From positions 1-64,000 of the forward strand of contig JAKLKE010000001.1 of NCBI GenBank assembly GCA_023150775.1: a stretch of DNA of 64,000 nucleotides, written 5' to 3'. The notes beneath the pieces are model-generated. The model was not told the origin of the DNA. It saw nothing but the letters and a program-made list of their open reading frames with translations, and made no database searches. A program made the position numbers and the translations under genes. The stretch is from Myxococcota bacterium (lineage in GTDB: Bacteria > Myxococcota_A > UBA796 > CAJQPC01). Position 1 is the first letter of the stretch; each line of letters starts with the position of its first letter. This document shows, one piece after another, positions 1-9,156 of the stretch.

Positions 1-2
1 GC

Positions 3-404
3 GCCTCCCCCCAGGCCGCCGCGGCGACGGCGCCGGAGACGGTGAACCTCCAGCTCATGGTCGTTCACGCCAAGGCTGGGGAGACCTTCCTCGACCCCCG
101 CCTCAAAGGCATCGAGCGCCACCTCAAGCTCTTGCCTTACGACAGCTTCAAGGTGCTCTCTACAGACAAGGCCGTGCTTCGCCCTGGCAAAGCCGCCGAG
201 TTCCCCGTCGAGGGGGGTCGCCAGGTGAAGGCCACCCTGCTCTCGGCGGACGAGGCCAAGGCCCAGGTGCGGGTCGAGGTCTACAAAGGTGGCGAGAAGC
301 TCGTTGACACCACGGTCTCCGTGAACCGCGGCAGCACCTTCATGGTGGGCGGCCCGCGCCACGACGGCGGCATCCTGCTCTTGCCGATCACGGCGAACTA
401 CTGA
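3..404 (+). CDS. hypothetical protein, 5'-truncated by the window edge
   Basis: Frame is open to the window edge (ASPQAAAATAPET upstream of the listed start); ends at TGA 404. Confidence 0.6.
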   Translation, partial: ASPQAAAATAPETVNLQLMVVHAKAGETFLDPRLKGIERHLKLLPYDSFKVLSTDKAVLRPGKAAEFPVEGGRQVKATLLSADEAKAQVRVEVYKGGEKLVDTTVSVNRGSTFMVGGPRHDGGILLLPITANY

Positions 405-457
405 CCGCCACGTCGCAAAGCGGTTAGTGGGGAGGGCCCCTGCTTCTTGAGGCCCCC

Positions 458-796
458 ATGACGATCTTCGAGAGGATCATCCGGCGGGAGATCCCCGCCG
501 ACATCGTGTACGAGGACGACCACTGCGTCGCTTTTCGTGACGTGGCGCCCCAAGCGCCGGTGCATGTGCTCATCGTGCCGCGCCTGCCCCTCGTGAACGT
601 CGCCGCCGCGGGGGCCGAGCATGGAGAGCTCCTCGGGCGGGTGCTGCTCGCCGCCGCTGAGGTCGCGCGCCGCCTGGGCGTCGCGGAGTCGGGCTATCGC
701 CTCGTTCTCAACAACGGTGAAGACGCTGGGCAGTCCGTTCACCAACTGCACTGTCACCTCCTGGCGGGTCGTCCGCTGGGCTGGCCCCCGGGCTGA
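458..796 (+). CDS. hinT: HIT-family (histidine triad) nucleotide-binding protein
   Basis: MTIFERIIRREIPADIVYEDD...APVHVLIVPR...QSVHQLHCHLLAGR; HxHxH triad. Confidence 0.95.
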   Translation: MTIFERIIRREIPADIVYEDDHCVAFRDVAPQAPVHVLIVPRLPLVNVAAAGAEHGELLGRVLLAAAEVARRLGVAESGYRLVLNNGEDAGQSVHQLHCHLLAGRPLGWPPG

Positions 797-857
797 GTCA
801 CACCACGAGGCCTCGCCTGCGGGCCGAGGCTGGGCGCGCGGGCGCGTCGCGTGCTAA

Positions 858-1253
858 GTGTGGACTGAACCCGGAACAAGCCTGAATTCGCAACGCGCTG
901 AAGGAATCGATTTGGCCACGTTCGACGCCACCCTCCACATCCAGGCTTTTGAGAGCATGGAGCGTGGGCTCAAGACGGTCTACACCGTCATCGCCAATGA
1001 CGAATACAGCATGATCTCTTCAGGAGATCGGCTGGAGTTCGGCAGCTATGGCTCGATCACCGTCGGCACGGTTCGGCGTTACCCCGACCTGGAGTCTCTC
1101 GCCACGGCGGAGGGCTGGCGGAACGTCGTCCCCGAGGCCGACACCGAAGACCGCGCCATCTCCCTCATCCGCGCGACCGACAGCTGGGAAGAGTCTGAGG
1201 AGCGCCAGCGCGGCGTGATGGCCCTGCGGGTGCGCGAGACCCGGCGGAAGTAG
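858..1253 (+). CDS. ASCH-domain-like protein
   Basis: TLHIQAFESMERGLKTVYTVI...SGDRLEFG...VGTVRRYPDLESLATAEGWRNVVPEA pattern is ASCH-like. Confidence 0.6.
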   Translation: MWTEPGTSLNSQRAEGIDLATFDATLHIQAFESMERGLKTVYTVIANDEYSMISSGDRLEFGSYGSITVGTVRRYPDLESLATAEGWRNVVPEADTEDRAISLIRATDSWEESEERQRGVMALRVRETRRK

Positions 1254-1265
1254 GCCCCGGGCGGC

Positions 1266-2129
1266 TCAGAGGGTCGGATCTGGCGGCGGCAGGCTGAGCG
1301 TGCGGTTGCAGGTGCGGCGCTCGTTCGCTTGGCGGATCTCGTCTTCGCTGTAGGGATACGGCGAGGTCTGCACCTCGTAGGTCATGAACAGCTCGACGAC
1401 CTCTCGCACGGCGTCGCCGTAGCGGTTGTCGGCGCGGCTCATCCAGAAATCGAGGATGGCCGCCCGGCGGGCGTCAAAGCTCGGCAAGGCCTGGCCTGAG
1501 CGGGGGTCGAAGCCGTCGTACCAGATGCTCTGCAGGAGCGCGGGGATCTCGCCGGTGAGACGATCGGCGAGGGACTCGTCGGAGATGGCGTCGGTCCAGC
1601 TGCGCATCGGCTCTTCAGTGGCCTCGACGACCATCTCTTTCTGGCGCTCAAAACGCGCCGGAGAGACGACGAGGCCCCCGGCCTGCACACACAAGGTCGG
1701 GATGATGAGGCAGGGCCACCACTTCGCGATGGGGATGTCGTTCGTGGGGCTGTCGCCGATGGCCGGGGCGCGCACCCGGGGCGGCTGGCGGCGCAGGACC
1801 ATGAAGCCCTCGTCGTAGACCACCACCCGGGGCTTCCAGTGTACGGGGTGCCGGTAGATGACCTTGTCACCGCGGCGCACGCCCTCCTCGTAGCCATAGG
1901 CCACGAGCTGCTGCTCGACCTCTTCCCGGGCGATCTCGGCCTGGCGTTCGCCGAGGATGAGCAGCTCCATCGACGGCGCCTCGCGGCCGACGATACGCTC
2001 GACCTCGGGCTCATCCCCCACCCGAGCGGCGTCCTCTTCATCGACGGGGGCCACGTCGTCGTAGATCCCGCCCGAGTCTTCTTGGGCGAGGGCGAAGGAC
2101 ACGACGATGAGCCACAAGGCGCTGATCAC
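1266..2129 (-). CDS. hypothetical secreted protein
   Basis: N-terminal signal-peptide-like segment; 287 aa uninterrupted ORF. Confidence 0.6.
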   Translation of the reverse strand: MISALWLIVVSFALAQEDSGGIYDDVAPVDEEDAARVGDEPEVERIVGREAPSMELLILGERQAEIAREEVEQQLVAYGYEEGVRRGDKVIYRHPVHWKPRVVVYDEGFMVLRRQPPRVRAPAIGDSPTNDIPIAKWWPCLIIPTLCVQAGGLVVSPARFERQKEMVVEATEEPMRSWTDAISDESLADRLTGEIPALLQSIWYDGFDPRSGQALPSFDARRAAILDFWMSRADNRYGDAVREVVELFMTYEVQTSPYPYSEDEIRQANERRTCNRTLSLPPPDPTL

Positions 2130-2167
2130 AGCTTCAGGTTACCGCGACTTCGCCTCCGTGGCGAGCG

Positions 2168-2491
2168 TCAGCCCACAGGCGGCGCGTCGATCTCGCGGAG
2201 CAGACGCCGGGTGAGCGTCTGGCGGCGCGCCCGGGGCAGGCGGCGCAGCGCGCGGACGAGCTCAAAGAGGGGCTCGGGCGTGAGCACCAAGGCCCACATC
2301 GGCAGGTTGAGGGCCTGGGCGAGGCGCTTGAGCTGGAGCAGGTGGGGAGAGCGTTGACCCAGCTCGTAGCGGCAGATCTCGGCGGCGCTCATGTCGCAGC
2401 GGCGCCCAAGCGCGGCCTGGGTGAGCCCGTCGTCGTGGCGGATCGTCTGGATGTGCTCCCCGAGGAGCTGGTTGAGCGCGGCGCGTTGCAT
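2168..2491 (-). CDS. XRE-family HTH regulator
   Basis: HIQTIRHDDGLTQAALGRRCDMSAAEICRYELGQRSPHLLQLKRLAQAL; start set at MQRAAL (cat 2489-2491). Confidence 0.85.
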   Translation of the reverse strand: MQRAALNQLLGEHIQTIRHDDGLTQAALGRRCDMSAAEICRYELGQRSPHLLQLKRLAQALNLPMWALVLTPEPLFELVRALRRLPRARRQTLTRRLLREIDAPPVG

Positions 2492-2531
2492 CGAGCCTCC
2501 TTCTCGGCGAGGGGCCGAGGAGCAAGCCTTA

Positions 2532-2545
2532 TATCCACATGGATA
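2532..2545. promoter_or_regulatory. palindrome TATCCA-CA-TGGATA upstream of the XRE gene, possible operator
   Basis: 6-bp inverted arms read directly, about 40 bp upstream of the start codon. Confidence 0.35.
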
Positions 2546-2589
2546 AGCGCGCAAGCGCGAATTGTACTCTCAAGAACCTTGGCCCGCGC

Positions 2590-3015
2590 TCAAGACTCGG
2601 GGAGATCCAGCTCGTCCATACGATTGGCGGAATCTCCAATGGCAAGACCGTCAAGCGCTGCGCCTTCGCCTCGGGCGCGGAGGGCCGCGTTGGGGTGGCG
2701 CTTGAGCAGCTCGATGAGGTCGCCGACGAGGCGCAGCGTGGCGGACGACTCGCCGTTGAGCAGCGCCCGCACCCGCTCGGCCTCGGCGTTCGTCTCGTCT
2801 TCGCCGATCGCCGTCAGCTCGCCCAAGGTGACGCCGAGGCCGCTGGCGACCCGGGCCAAGGTCTCGATGCTGGGCACGCGGCTGCAGCTCTCGAAGCGGC
2901 TGATCTCTTGCGCGTTGATCCCGCCCGACCGCTCGCCGAGCTGGGCCTGGGTGAGCCCGGCGCGCTTCCGCAGCGACCGAATCCGCTCGGCGATCTTGGG
3001 GTAAACATCGCTCAT
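2590..3015 (-). CDS. XRE-family HTH regulator
   Basis: RIRSLRKRAGLTQAQLGERSGGINAQEISRFESCSRVPSIETLARVASGLGV. Confidence 0.88.
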   Translation of the reverse strand: MSDVYPKIAERIRSLRKRAGLTQAQLGERSGGINAQEISRFESCSRVPSIETLARVASGLGVTLGELTAIGEDETNAEAERVRALLNGESSATLRLVGDLIELLKRHPNAALRARGEGAALDGLAIGDSANRMDELDLPES

Positions 3016-3174
3016 CTGGGCGCCCTCACAAGAGTCGTCCCCGACGCCACAGCGCCGCGGACGGACACTTTAGTCCAGGCGGCGTCGTTGTGCATGACTT
3101 CACCCTGTCGGCGTCGTCACGTTACGCTTTCATTCTGAGCGACTGGAGACGAGGATCCCGTCGAGGGCGCTGGC

Positions 3175-4092
3175 CTAGCCGTGCAGGATCTCCAAGAGCG
3201 CGACGCCGATTCGGATCTGTTGGCTCAGGGGCCGACGCTGGATCAGGGTGGCGCCTCCGGGCACCCCGGCGTCGGCGAGCTGGGCGCGCAGGCGGCAGAT
3301 GTAGACGTTGACGGTCTTGCGGTTGAGGTTGAGCATCCGGGCGAGGCGGTCCACGTCGAGCCAGCCGCGCTCGTGCTCGGCGAGCTGGCTCTCGGCGAGG
3401 CGCTGCCGGGCCAAGGTGAGCAGGAGGTAATGCGGCGCCCGAGGCTCCCAGCGGTGCTCTCCGGCGGGGGTGAGCACGGTCAAGGAGACGCTCTCTTCGT
3501 CGCGGCTCACCCAAAAGTGCAGGCGCAGGCTGGGCTCGTGGAGGCCGCTCGGGTCGTGCTCGCTGGTGAGCGTGGCGTCCCGGGGCTCGGGGAGCTGCAG
3601 GCGCCAGACGCGGTCGCCGATGTGCAGCTCTTGGTGGTCGTGGACGGAGTGCTCGCCGTGCTCGTCCTCCAAGATCCAGCGGCCGCGGCCGTGGTAGAGC
3701 ACCGTCGCCAAGGGCTCCGCCGCCGAGGGCAGGCTGAGCACGTCAGCCACGGCCAAGACGAGAGCCCCGTCAGCGAGGCTCCGGGCGCTGGCGACGGGCG
3801 GGGTGTCGTCCTCAAGCACCCACGGGCTGTCTCGGTCCCCAAACCACAGCTCGACCCCGCAGATCAGGGCGTGATCGACGCCGGGCTCGACGCGGCGGCC
3901 GTTGAGCCAGGTGCCGTTGCGGCTCGCGAGGTCACGCACGCGCCAGCCGCCGCTCGCCCAGAACACCGTGGCGTGCTCGGAGCTGGTGCGGCGGTCGAGC
4001 AGAGGCAAAGCTGAGGACGGCCCACGGCCGATCACCGCCCGCGCGGGCAGGGTGATCGTGAGCAGGGTCTTGGGGTTTCGGAGCGCGCCCAT
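3175..4092 (-). CDS. FHA-domain protein with C-terminal winged-helix-like domain
   Basis: VIGRGPSSALPLLDRRTSSEHATVFW...RDLASRNGTWLNGRRVEPG (FHA); C-terminus LARMLNLNRKTVNVYICRLRAQL looks like a winged HTH. Confidence 0.85.
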   Translation of the reverse strand: MGALRNPKTLLTITLPARAVIGRGPSSALPLLDRRTSSEHATVFWASGGWRVRDLASRNGTWLNGRRVEPGVDHALICGVELWFGDRDSPWVLEDDTPPVASARSLADGALVLAVADVLSLPSAAEPLATVLYHGRGRWILEDEHGEHSVHDHQELHIGDRVWRLQLPEPRDATLTSEHDPSGLHEPSLRLHFWVSRDEESVSLTVLTPAGEHRWEPRAPHYLLLTLARQRLAESQLAEHERGWLDVDRLARMLNLNRKTVNVYICRLRAQLADAGVPGGATLIQRRPLSQQIRIGVALLEILHG

Positions 4093-4153
4093 ACCCCGCA
4101 GGCTACCGACACCTCACGAAGACCACAAGGGGCGCGACGCAGCGGCCGCAGAG

Positions 4154-5746
4154 ATGAGCTACGCTCCATTTGCCCACTCCCGAGCCCCTGTGCGCCCGAA
4201 CGGTGACCCCCGCCGCTCCCTCCCGCGTCGCGCCCTCCTGCAGGCCGCGCTCGGCCTCGCCGTGGGCTGCGCCGGGGACGCCCCGCCCGACGACTCCCGC
4301 CCCTCCTCCGACCCGACCCTCGGCGCGATCCAGGTCGAGACCTTAGAGGACTTAGGCTGGGGCAACTACAGCCTGACCACCTGGGAGCTGGGCCAGACCC
4401 TCGACCCGCCCCTACGCACCAAAGACGGCGCCGCGCCCCGGGTGCACCTCTTCGGGCCCGCCGACCCACCGCCCGGCCCGCCCCGACCGACGCTGCTGTG
4501 GCTGCACGGCGGCAGCCTCGACAAAGACAGCGAGGCGAACCCCACGGGCATCATCGGCTACTGCGCCGATGAGCACGCCCACACGACGATCCAGGACGCC
4601 ATCAACGCGAGCCCGCTCTTGGTCTTCGCGGCGATGCGCGGCTGGGTGGTCGTGATGCCCGAGAACACCGTCTGCGACGGCTGGGCAGGCGAAGGCGAAG
4701 ACGACCCCGTAGACACCAGCCACCACGGCGCCGTGCTCGCGCGGGCGGCGATGGCGCTTGGGCAGAGCGGCCAGCTTCCTTGGGAGCCCGGGCCCCGGTT
4801 CATCGCCGGGACGAGCCTCGGCGCCCCCGCCGCCGTCGAGATGGCCATAAGCGGCGAGTACGCCGGGCTCGCCGTAGACAGCGGCGCCGCCGACGAGGTC
4901 TGCTTCTTCGCCGATGATCAGTGCAGCCCCCTGCCGCTGACCACCCGCCAGGCTTGGGGGGATCATGTCTTTGGTGGCTTGCCCACCCTAGAGGGCGGCG
5001 GCGCAGACACGGCGATCCCCACGACGAGCCCCCAACAAGACCGCTACCTGCAGCGCAGCCTCGTGCCGATGCTGCAGGCAGGCGCGCTCAGCGGCCCCGT
5101 GGTGCACATTTGGTCGAGCGAAGACAACATCTCGATCCCCAACCAGCACGAGGGCGTCGAGGAGGCCATGCGCGCCGCGCTGCCCGAGGGGAGCTGGGTC
5201 AGCCTGGACCTCGCCACCCTCGCCCACAGCTTCCTTCACCGGGGCCCGGCGCCGGGGGCGGCGTGGGTGACGCTCCGGACCTTCGAGGGCGCCCAGGTCA
5301 CGAGCTTTGAGCTGGAGGCCTACGACGACGAGGCCTGGGTCGGTGAGACCCAGCTGCGCGGCCTCGGCCAGCCCGACTCCAGCGGCGGCGCCGTGCGGCG
5401 GTCGATGCCCGCCGAGGGCGCCGGGACCTTGTTGATCGTCGAGGGCCTGCCCGAGTGCCCCGCCGGGGAGCCCATCGAGTGGCTGCTCTTGGTGCGCGGC
5501 GCCGGCAGCGACGAGGAGCGGATCGTGGCCCGGGTCTCCGTGGAGCAAGGCGGGGCGCCACACTTCACCCAAGAGCTCACCGCCGCCGACCTCAGCACCG
5601 CCACGACCGACAACGGCCCCCTTCGACGTTGGCTTGAGCTCGGGAGCGGCGGCTTCATCTCCCAAGGAGGCGAAGGCCGCCTCGTCATCGAGGTGACGGG
5701 CTACGCCGAGGTCCGCGCCGACGTGCTGTACTGGAGCTGCGGCTGA
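4154..5746 (+). CDS. alpha/beta-hydrolase-like exported lipoprotein
   Basis: Tat/lipobox-like N-terminus RRSLPRRALLQAALGLAVGCAG; PTLLWLHGGS and FIAGTSLGAPAAVEMA (GxSxG-like). Confidence 0.75.
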   Translation: MSYAPFAHSRAPVRPNGDPRRSLPRRALLQAALGLAVGCAGDAPPDDSRPSSDPTLGAIQVETLEDLGWGNYSLTTWELGQTLDPPLRTKDGAAPRVHLFGPADPPPGPPRPTLLWLHGGSLDKDSEANPTGIIGYCADEHAHTTIQDAINASPLLVFAAMRGWVVVMPENTVCDGWAGEGEDDPVDTSHHGAVLARAAMALGQSGQLPWEPGPRFIAGTSLGAPAAVEMAISGEYAGLAVDSGAADEVCFFADDQCSPLPLTTRQAWGDHVFGGLPTLEGGGADTAIPTTSPQQDRYLQRSLVPMLQAGALSGPVVHIWSSEDNISIPNQHEGVEEAMRAALPEGSWVSLDLATLAHSFLHRGPAPGAAWVTLRTFEGAQVTSFELEAYDDEAWVGETQLRGLGQPDSSGGAVRRSMPAEGAGTLLIVEGLPECPAGEPIEWLLLVRGAGSDEERIVARVSVEQGGAPHFTQELTAADLSTATTDNGPLRRWLELGSGGFISQGGEGRLVIEVTGYAEVRADVLYWSCG

Positions 5747-5897
5747 GCTGCGGCTAAGTGGGTTGGTTGACCAATTAAGCGCGCTTCGTCGCCTTCTTCC
5801 TGCTCAACGCCGGGGCGAGGCGCAGCACGCCGTCCCGAGGGTCCACGAAGAAGGTGTGGTGGAAGAAGACCGTGAGCGGCCGGGCCCTGCCCCAGCG
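5643..5897. repeat. left copy of direct repeat (hydrolase 3' end + hairpin + decayed 3' end of the 6730-7182 gene)
   Basis: Aligns by eye to 6609-6852; the first ~110 bp are nearly identical, the remainder has diverged. Confidence 0.9.
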
Positions 5898-5921
5898 GGT
5901 GCCTTATTAACGGATGACCGA

Positions 5922-6455
5922 CTACTCGCTCAGGTTCTCGCTTCGGTTGTCAAACCAGAAGCGCAAAAACCTCATCAGATCGCCACGGCTCATCCATGGC
6001 TTTTCCTGTACTTGGTAGGTCCACGCGCACCATTGCTGGAGTGTTGCAGCCCGGTCTGAACGGAACGAATAGCCGTCCTCCGCGTCGGGATACATGACAC
6101 ATTCGCCATAATGATGAACGATGAACTCGACGTTTGGCGAGGCAATCAAGTCTTGATCATTGCTACATCTACGCGGGAACGCACCCACTTTGCCCAAAGC
6201 AGGACTGCTGTTGATGATCTGAATGACACCTTCGTCGCCAAAAATTGGCTTACCGCAGGACATGCAGATCCAGGGGCTACCCTTGGCTTCTTCGTGGATG
6301 GACTTCGCCAGCGTGCGCTGCCGAGCAGTGGAATATGTCTCCCCTGTCCTTTCTTGACGAACCCGAGCTTCCCGTTTCGCCTTTGCACCCTTCGTCATAC
6401 AGCACGCTCCTCCGAACGAGGACTTCCAAAACACCGCCCTGCAATAGAAGCCCAC
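5922..6455 (-). CDS. hypothetical protein, insert cargo
   Basis: ORF with CMSCGKPI Cys pair; lower GC than surroundings; lies between the direct repeats. Confidence 0.55.
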   Translation of the reverse strand: MGFYCRAVFWKSSFGGACCMTKGAKAKREARVRQERTGETYSTARQRTLAKSIHEEAKGSPWICMSCGKPIFGDEGVIQIINSSPALGKVGAFPRRCSNDQDLIASPNVEFIVHHYGECVMYPDAEDGYSFRSDRAATLQQWCAWTYQVQEKPWMSRGDLMRFLRFWFDNRSENLSE

Positions 6456-6608
6456 GTTAGTGAGGAAAAATGGCCGATTCGAAGAACCTTTGCCCCATGG
6501 AAGGCATCCCGGGCGGGGGTTGCCGAGGGGTTGGGCGAGGCCGTCGCCTCAAAACGTATAGCAATGCAGGTTCACGTCGTCAAACTCTGGGGATCAGTGG
6601 GCTGATGT

Positions 6609-6852
6609 GGAGCGGCGGCTTCATCTCCCAAGGAGGCGAAGGCCGCCTCGTCATTGAGGTGACGGGCTACGCCGAGGTCCGCACCGACGTGCTGTACTGG
6701 AGCTGCGGCTGAGCGGGTTGGTTGACCAATCAACCTTTCTTCGCCTTCGTGGGCTGGAGCGGTGGGGCGAGACGCAGCAGACCGTCCCGAGGGTCCACAA
6801 AAAACGTGTGGTGGTTGTAGTCCGTGAGCGGCCGGGCCCGGCCCCAGGACTG
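6609..6852. repeat. right copy of direct repeat (duplicated hydrolase 3' end + hairpin + functional 3' end of the minus-strand gene)
   Basis: SGGFISQGGEGRLVIEVTGYAEVR(A/T)DVLYWSCG* occurs at both 5643-5746 and 6609-6712. Confidence 0.9.
6720..6735. repeat. dispersed hairpin copy B: GGTTGA-CCAA-TCAACC
   Basis: 6-bp perfect stem with CCAA loop at a convergent gene junction. Confidence 0.8.
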
Positions 6853-7182
6853 GGTCCAGGGCGCGCCGTCGATGAGCACCACGTCGGTGTGTACCATCCG
6901 CGCGAGGTGCTCCAAGACGTGTAAGTGCAGGGTGGAGCGAGGCTTGAGCCCGGCGCGAAGCTCGCTGTACACCGCGTCCCAGCGCGATCCACAGCGGCGC
7001 ACCAAGAAGCGGCGCAGGGGGCCGAGCAGGTCGCTCAAGGAGCGGCTGCCGCCTCGGCGGCTCACCGGCTGCATCCGGGGGCTGTCCTCGTCGAAGCGGC
7101 GCTGGCGGCGGCGCTCGGGGTGGCGGCGGTGGGAGTCGTAGCGGGGGCGCTCGATGAGCACCCGGTCCATGTCGTCACGCAT
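6730..7182 (-). CDS. uncharacterised 150-aa protein, third gene of the RtcB2-PrfH operon
   Basis: Start codon overlaps the prfH stop (7175-7182). MRDDMDRVLIERPR...LSDLLGPLRRFLVRRCGSRWDAVYSEL... resembles an uncharacterised 'VIVERPR' family I recall from memory. Confidence 0.8.
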   Translation of the reverse strand: MRDDMDRVLIERPRYDSHRRHPERRRQRRFDEDSPRMQPVSRRGGSRSLSDLLGPLRRFLVRRCGSRWDAVYSELRAGLKPRSTLHLHVLEHLARMVHTDVVLIDGAPWTQSWGRARPLTDYNHHTFFVDPRDGLLRLAPPLQPTKAKKG

Positions 7183-7828
7183 CGGCGGATCCTCCGCGCA
7201 GCGCGCCGTGGGCGTCGAGGGTCCACGAACGGACCGGCGCCCCGCGGAGGAGCTGGTGGTGGCCCAGGCGGGCCTGGGCGTGGGTGGTCTGGGTCTGGGT
7301 CTGGTGGGCCTCCCGCTGGAGCGCGCTGAGGCGGGCGAGGGCCTCGCGGCGGTTGTCCTTCTGGCGGCGGGAGGCGGACGCGCGAACCTGGAGGCCGCTC
7401 GGCGTGTGGACCGCCCGCACGGCGCTCGCGGTCTTGTTGACGTGCTGGCCGCCGGGGCCGCCGGCGCGGCTCGCGGTGAAGCTCACCTCCTCGGGGCGAA
7501 GCTCCTTCGGCGGGGCGGGCGGCGCGGGGTTGAGGCTCACCCCGGCGAACCAGCGGCGGCGGGCTCGGGGGCCACGCGCCGAATGAATCAGGAGGTGGGT
7601 GCCGCACCAGCCGCCCAGCGCCGTGGGGGCGTCTCCGCTCAGGGTGAAGGTGACCGAGCGGGGGCGGGCGGGATCGCCCTCGATGCGGGTGTGAACGACG
7701 GAGAGGCCTGTGGACTTGGCGGCCTCGGCGACCACCTCAGCGAGCTTGGCCACGAAGGCGCGGACCTCCTCGGGGCCGTCTCCGGCGCTCACGATCAGGG
7801 ACCAGCGGGGGTTTGGCTTGGCGCTCAT
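7175..7828 (-). CDS. prfH: peptide chain release factor H (PrfH)
   Basis: FTASRAGGPGGQHVNKTASAVRAVHTPSGLQV (GGQ domain) and WCGTHLLIHSARGPRARRRWFAGV; start overlaps the rtcB stop (ATGA). Confidence 0.92.
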   Translation of the reverse strand: MSAKPNPRWSLIVSAGDGPEEVRAFVAKLAEVVAEAAKSTGLSVVHTRIEGDPARPRSVTFTLSGDAPTALGGWCGTHLLIHSARGPRARRRWFAGVSLNPAPPAPPKELRPEEVSFTASRAGGPGGQHVNKTASAVRAVHTPSGLQVRASASRRQKDNRREALARLSALQREAHQTQTQTTHAQARLGHHQLLRGAPVRSWTLDAHGALRGGSADA

Positions 7829-9042
7829 CGTTTCACCGTGATCACGGGGCTCAGAGTGGCGACGCGGCGGGCGGCCCCGGCGGCCTCCAGGGCGTCGATG
7901 ACGGGGTCTACGTCTTTGTAGGCGTCGGGGTGCTCGGCGTAGAGCAGCTCGGGGTCGTCGCAGAGCACGCGGCCGCCGAGCGCGGTGCGGGTCAGCTCGG
8001 CGCGGCGGTGGCGGTCTTTGAAGCGGGCGATGGCGTCGGAGCGTTTGAGGCGGCGACCGGCCCCATGCGCCACGCAGCACAGGCTCTCCTCGTCCCCGGC
8101 GCCCATCATCACCGCGCTCACCGTGCCCCGGGTGCCGAGGACCACCGTGGGCTGATCCCGCTCGGCGGGGGCCGCGCCTTTGCGGTGTAAGAACACCTCG
8201 CGGCCGTCGAGGACTCGGCGGGTGACGTCGTTGTGCACAAGGTCGAAGGTGTGGGTCCAGCGGCCGGGGCGGGCGATGCCCGCGGCGCTGAGCAGGCGCC
8301 AGGCCAAGACGAGGCGGTTCGCCCGGGCGAAGCGCACCGCGCCCTCCAGCTCCAGGAGGTACTGCTCGGCGGTCTCGGCGCTGAGCACGACGTCACCCCA
8401 GCGCCCGATGAGCGCGCGGCCCAAGCCCCGGCTGCCGGAGTGGGCCAAGACGACGGCCCCGCCCCGGCGCAGGCCGAGGGCCTCGGCGGCGGCGCGGTCG
8501 GAGATCGCCGTCACCTCGCTGAGCTCGACGAAGTGGTTGCCGCCGCCGACGCTGCCCAAGGCGAGGCCGAGATCGGGGTCGTCCGGGGGCGGCGGGAGGC
8601 TCAGCTCCAGCTCAGCGGGGCAGGCCGCGGCGAGCTCCGCGAGGGACTCGGGCACACCGGGCAAGGTGGCGAGGCCCCGGGGGCCCTGGCTCCAGGCAGC
8701 GCGAAGGGCGAGGCCAGGATCTACATCGGGCAAGGCCGGGCCGTCGGTGGCCTCCCGAACCCGGCGCTCCAAGGCGTCGCCGCTGGCCTTCACCCGAGGG
8801 GCGGCGAAGAGGCGCACGCCGCAGCCGGCGTCACCGCCGACGAGCAAGGGGCGCACCTCACCGTCGAGCGCGAAGGCCGCGCCGATGGGGATCCCCGGGC
8901 CGGGGTGCAGGTCGGGCAGGCCCACGGCGCGAACGCAGCGGGGCAGGCGGCTCACCGTGGCGAGCTGGTCGAGGGCTTCAGCTTCGAAGTGGACCTTGGC
9001 GCCGCCGAGCAGGCGGGTGTGGTCGGGGAGCGGCGTGAACAT
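7825..9042 (-). CDS. rtcB: RtcB-family RNA ligase (RtcB2 type, paired with PrfH)
   Basis: GGDAGCGVR, GSVGGGNHFVEL, LAHSGSRGLG, HRKGA, CCVAHGAGR motifs; start set at MFTPLPDH (cat 9040-9042). Confidence 0.93.
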   Translation of the reverse strand: MFTPLPDHTRLLGGAKVHFEAEALDQLATVSRLPRCVRAVGLPDLHPGPGIPIGAAFALDGEVRPLLVGGDAGCGVRLFAAPRVKASGDALERRVREATDGPALPDVDPGLALRAAWSQGPRGLATLPGVPESLAELAAACPAELELSLPPPPDDPDLGLALGSVGGGNHFVELSEVTAISDRAAAEALGLRRGGAVVLAHSGSRGLGRALIGRWGDVVLSAETAEQYLLELEGAVRFARANRLVLAWRLLSAAGIARPGRWTHTFDLVHNDVTRRVLDGREVFLHRKGAAPAERDQPTVVLGTRGTVSAVMMGAGDEESLCCVAHGAGRRLKRSDAIARFKDRHRRAELTRTALGGRVLCDDPELLYAEHPDAYKDVDPVIDALEAAGAARRVATLSPVITVKR

Positions 9043-9088
9043 GGTGGCCTCCTGGGCGGCAGACCGCCCGGCGATGCCAGCCCTCTTC

Positions 9089-9102
9089 GCAAGGAGCGTG
9101 CC
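9089..9102 (-). promoter_or_regulatory. sigma54 -24/-12 promoter of the rtcB-prfH operon
   Basis: Minus strand GGCACG-CTCC-TTGC; GG and GC elements separated by 10 nt; ~47 bp upstream of the rtcB start. Confidence 0.8.
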
Positions 9103-9156
9103 GGGGCCCACAGGGGGTCTGGGGCGCGGGGGTGGTGCGCCGCTCATCACCCGGGA

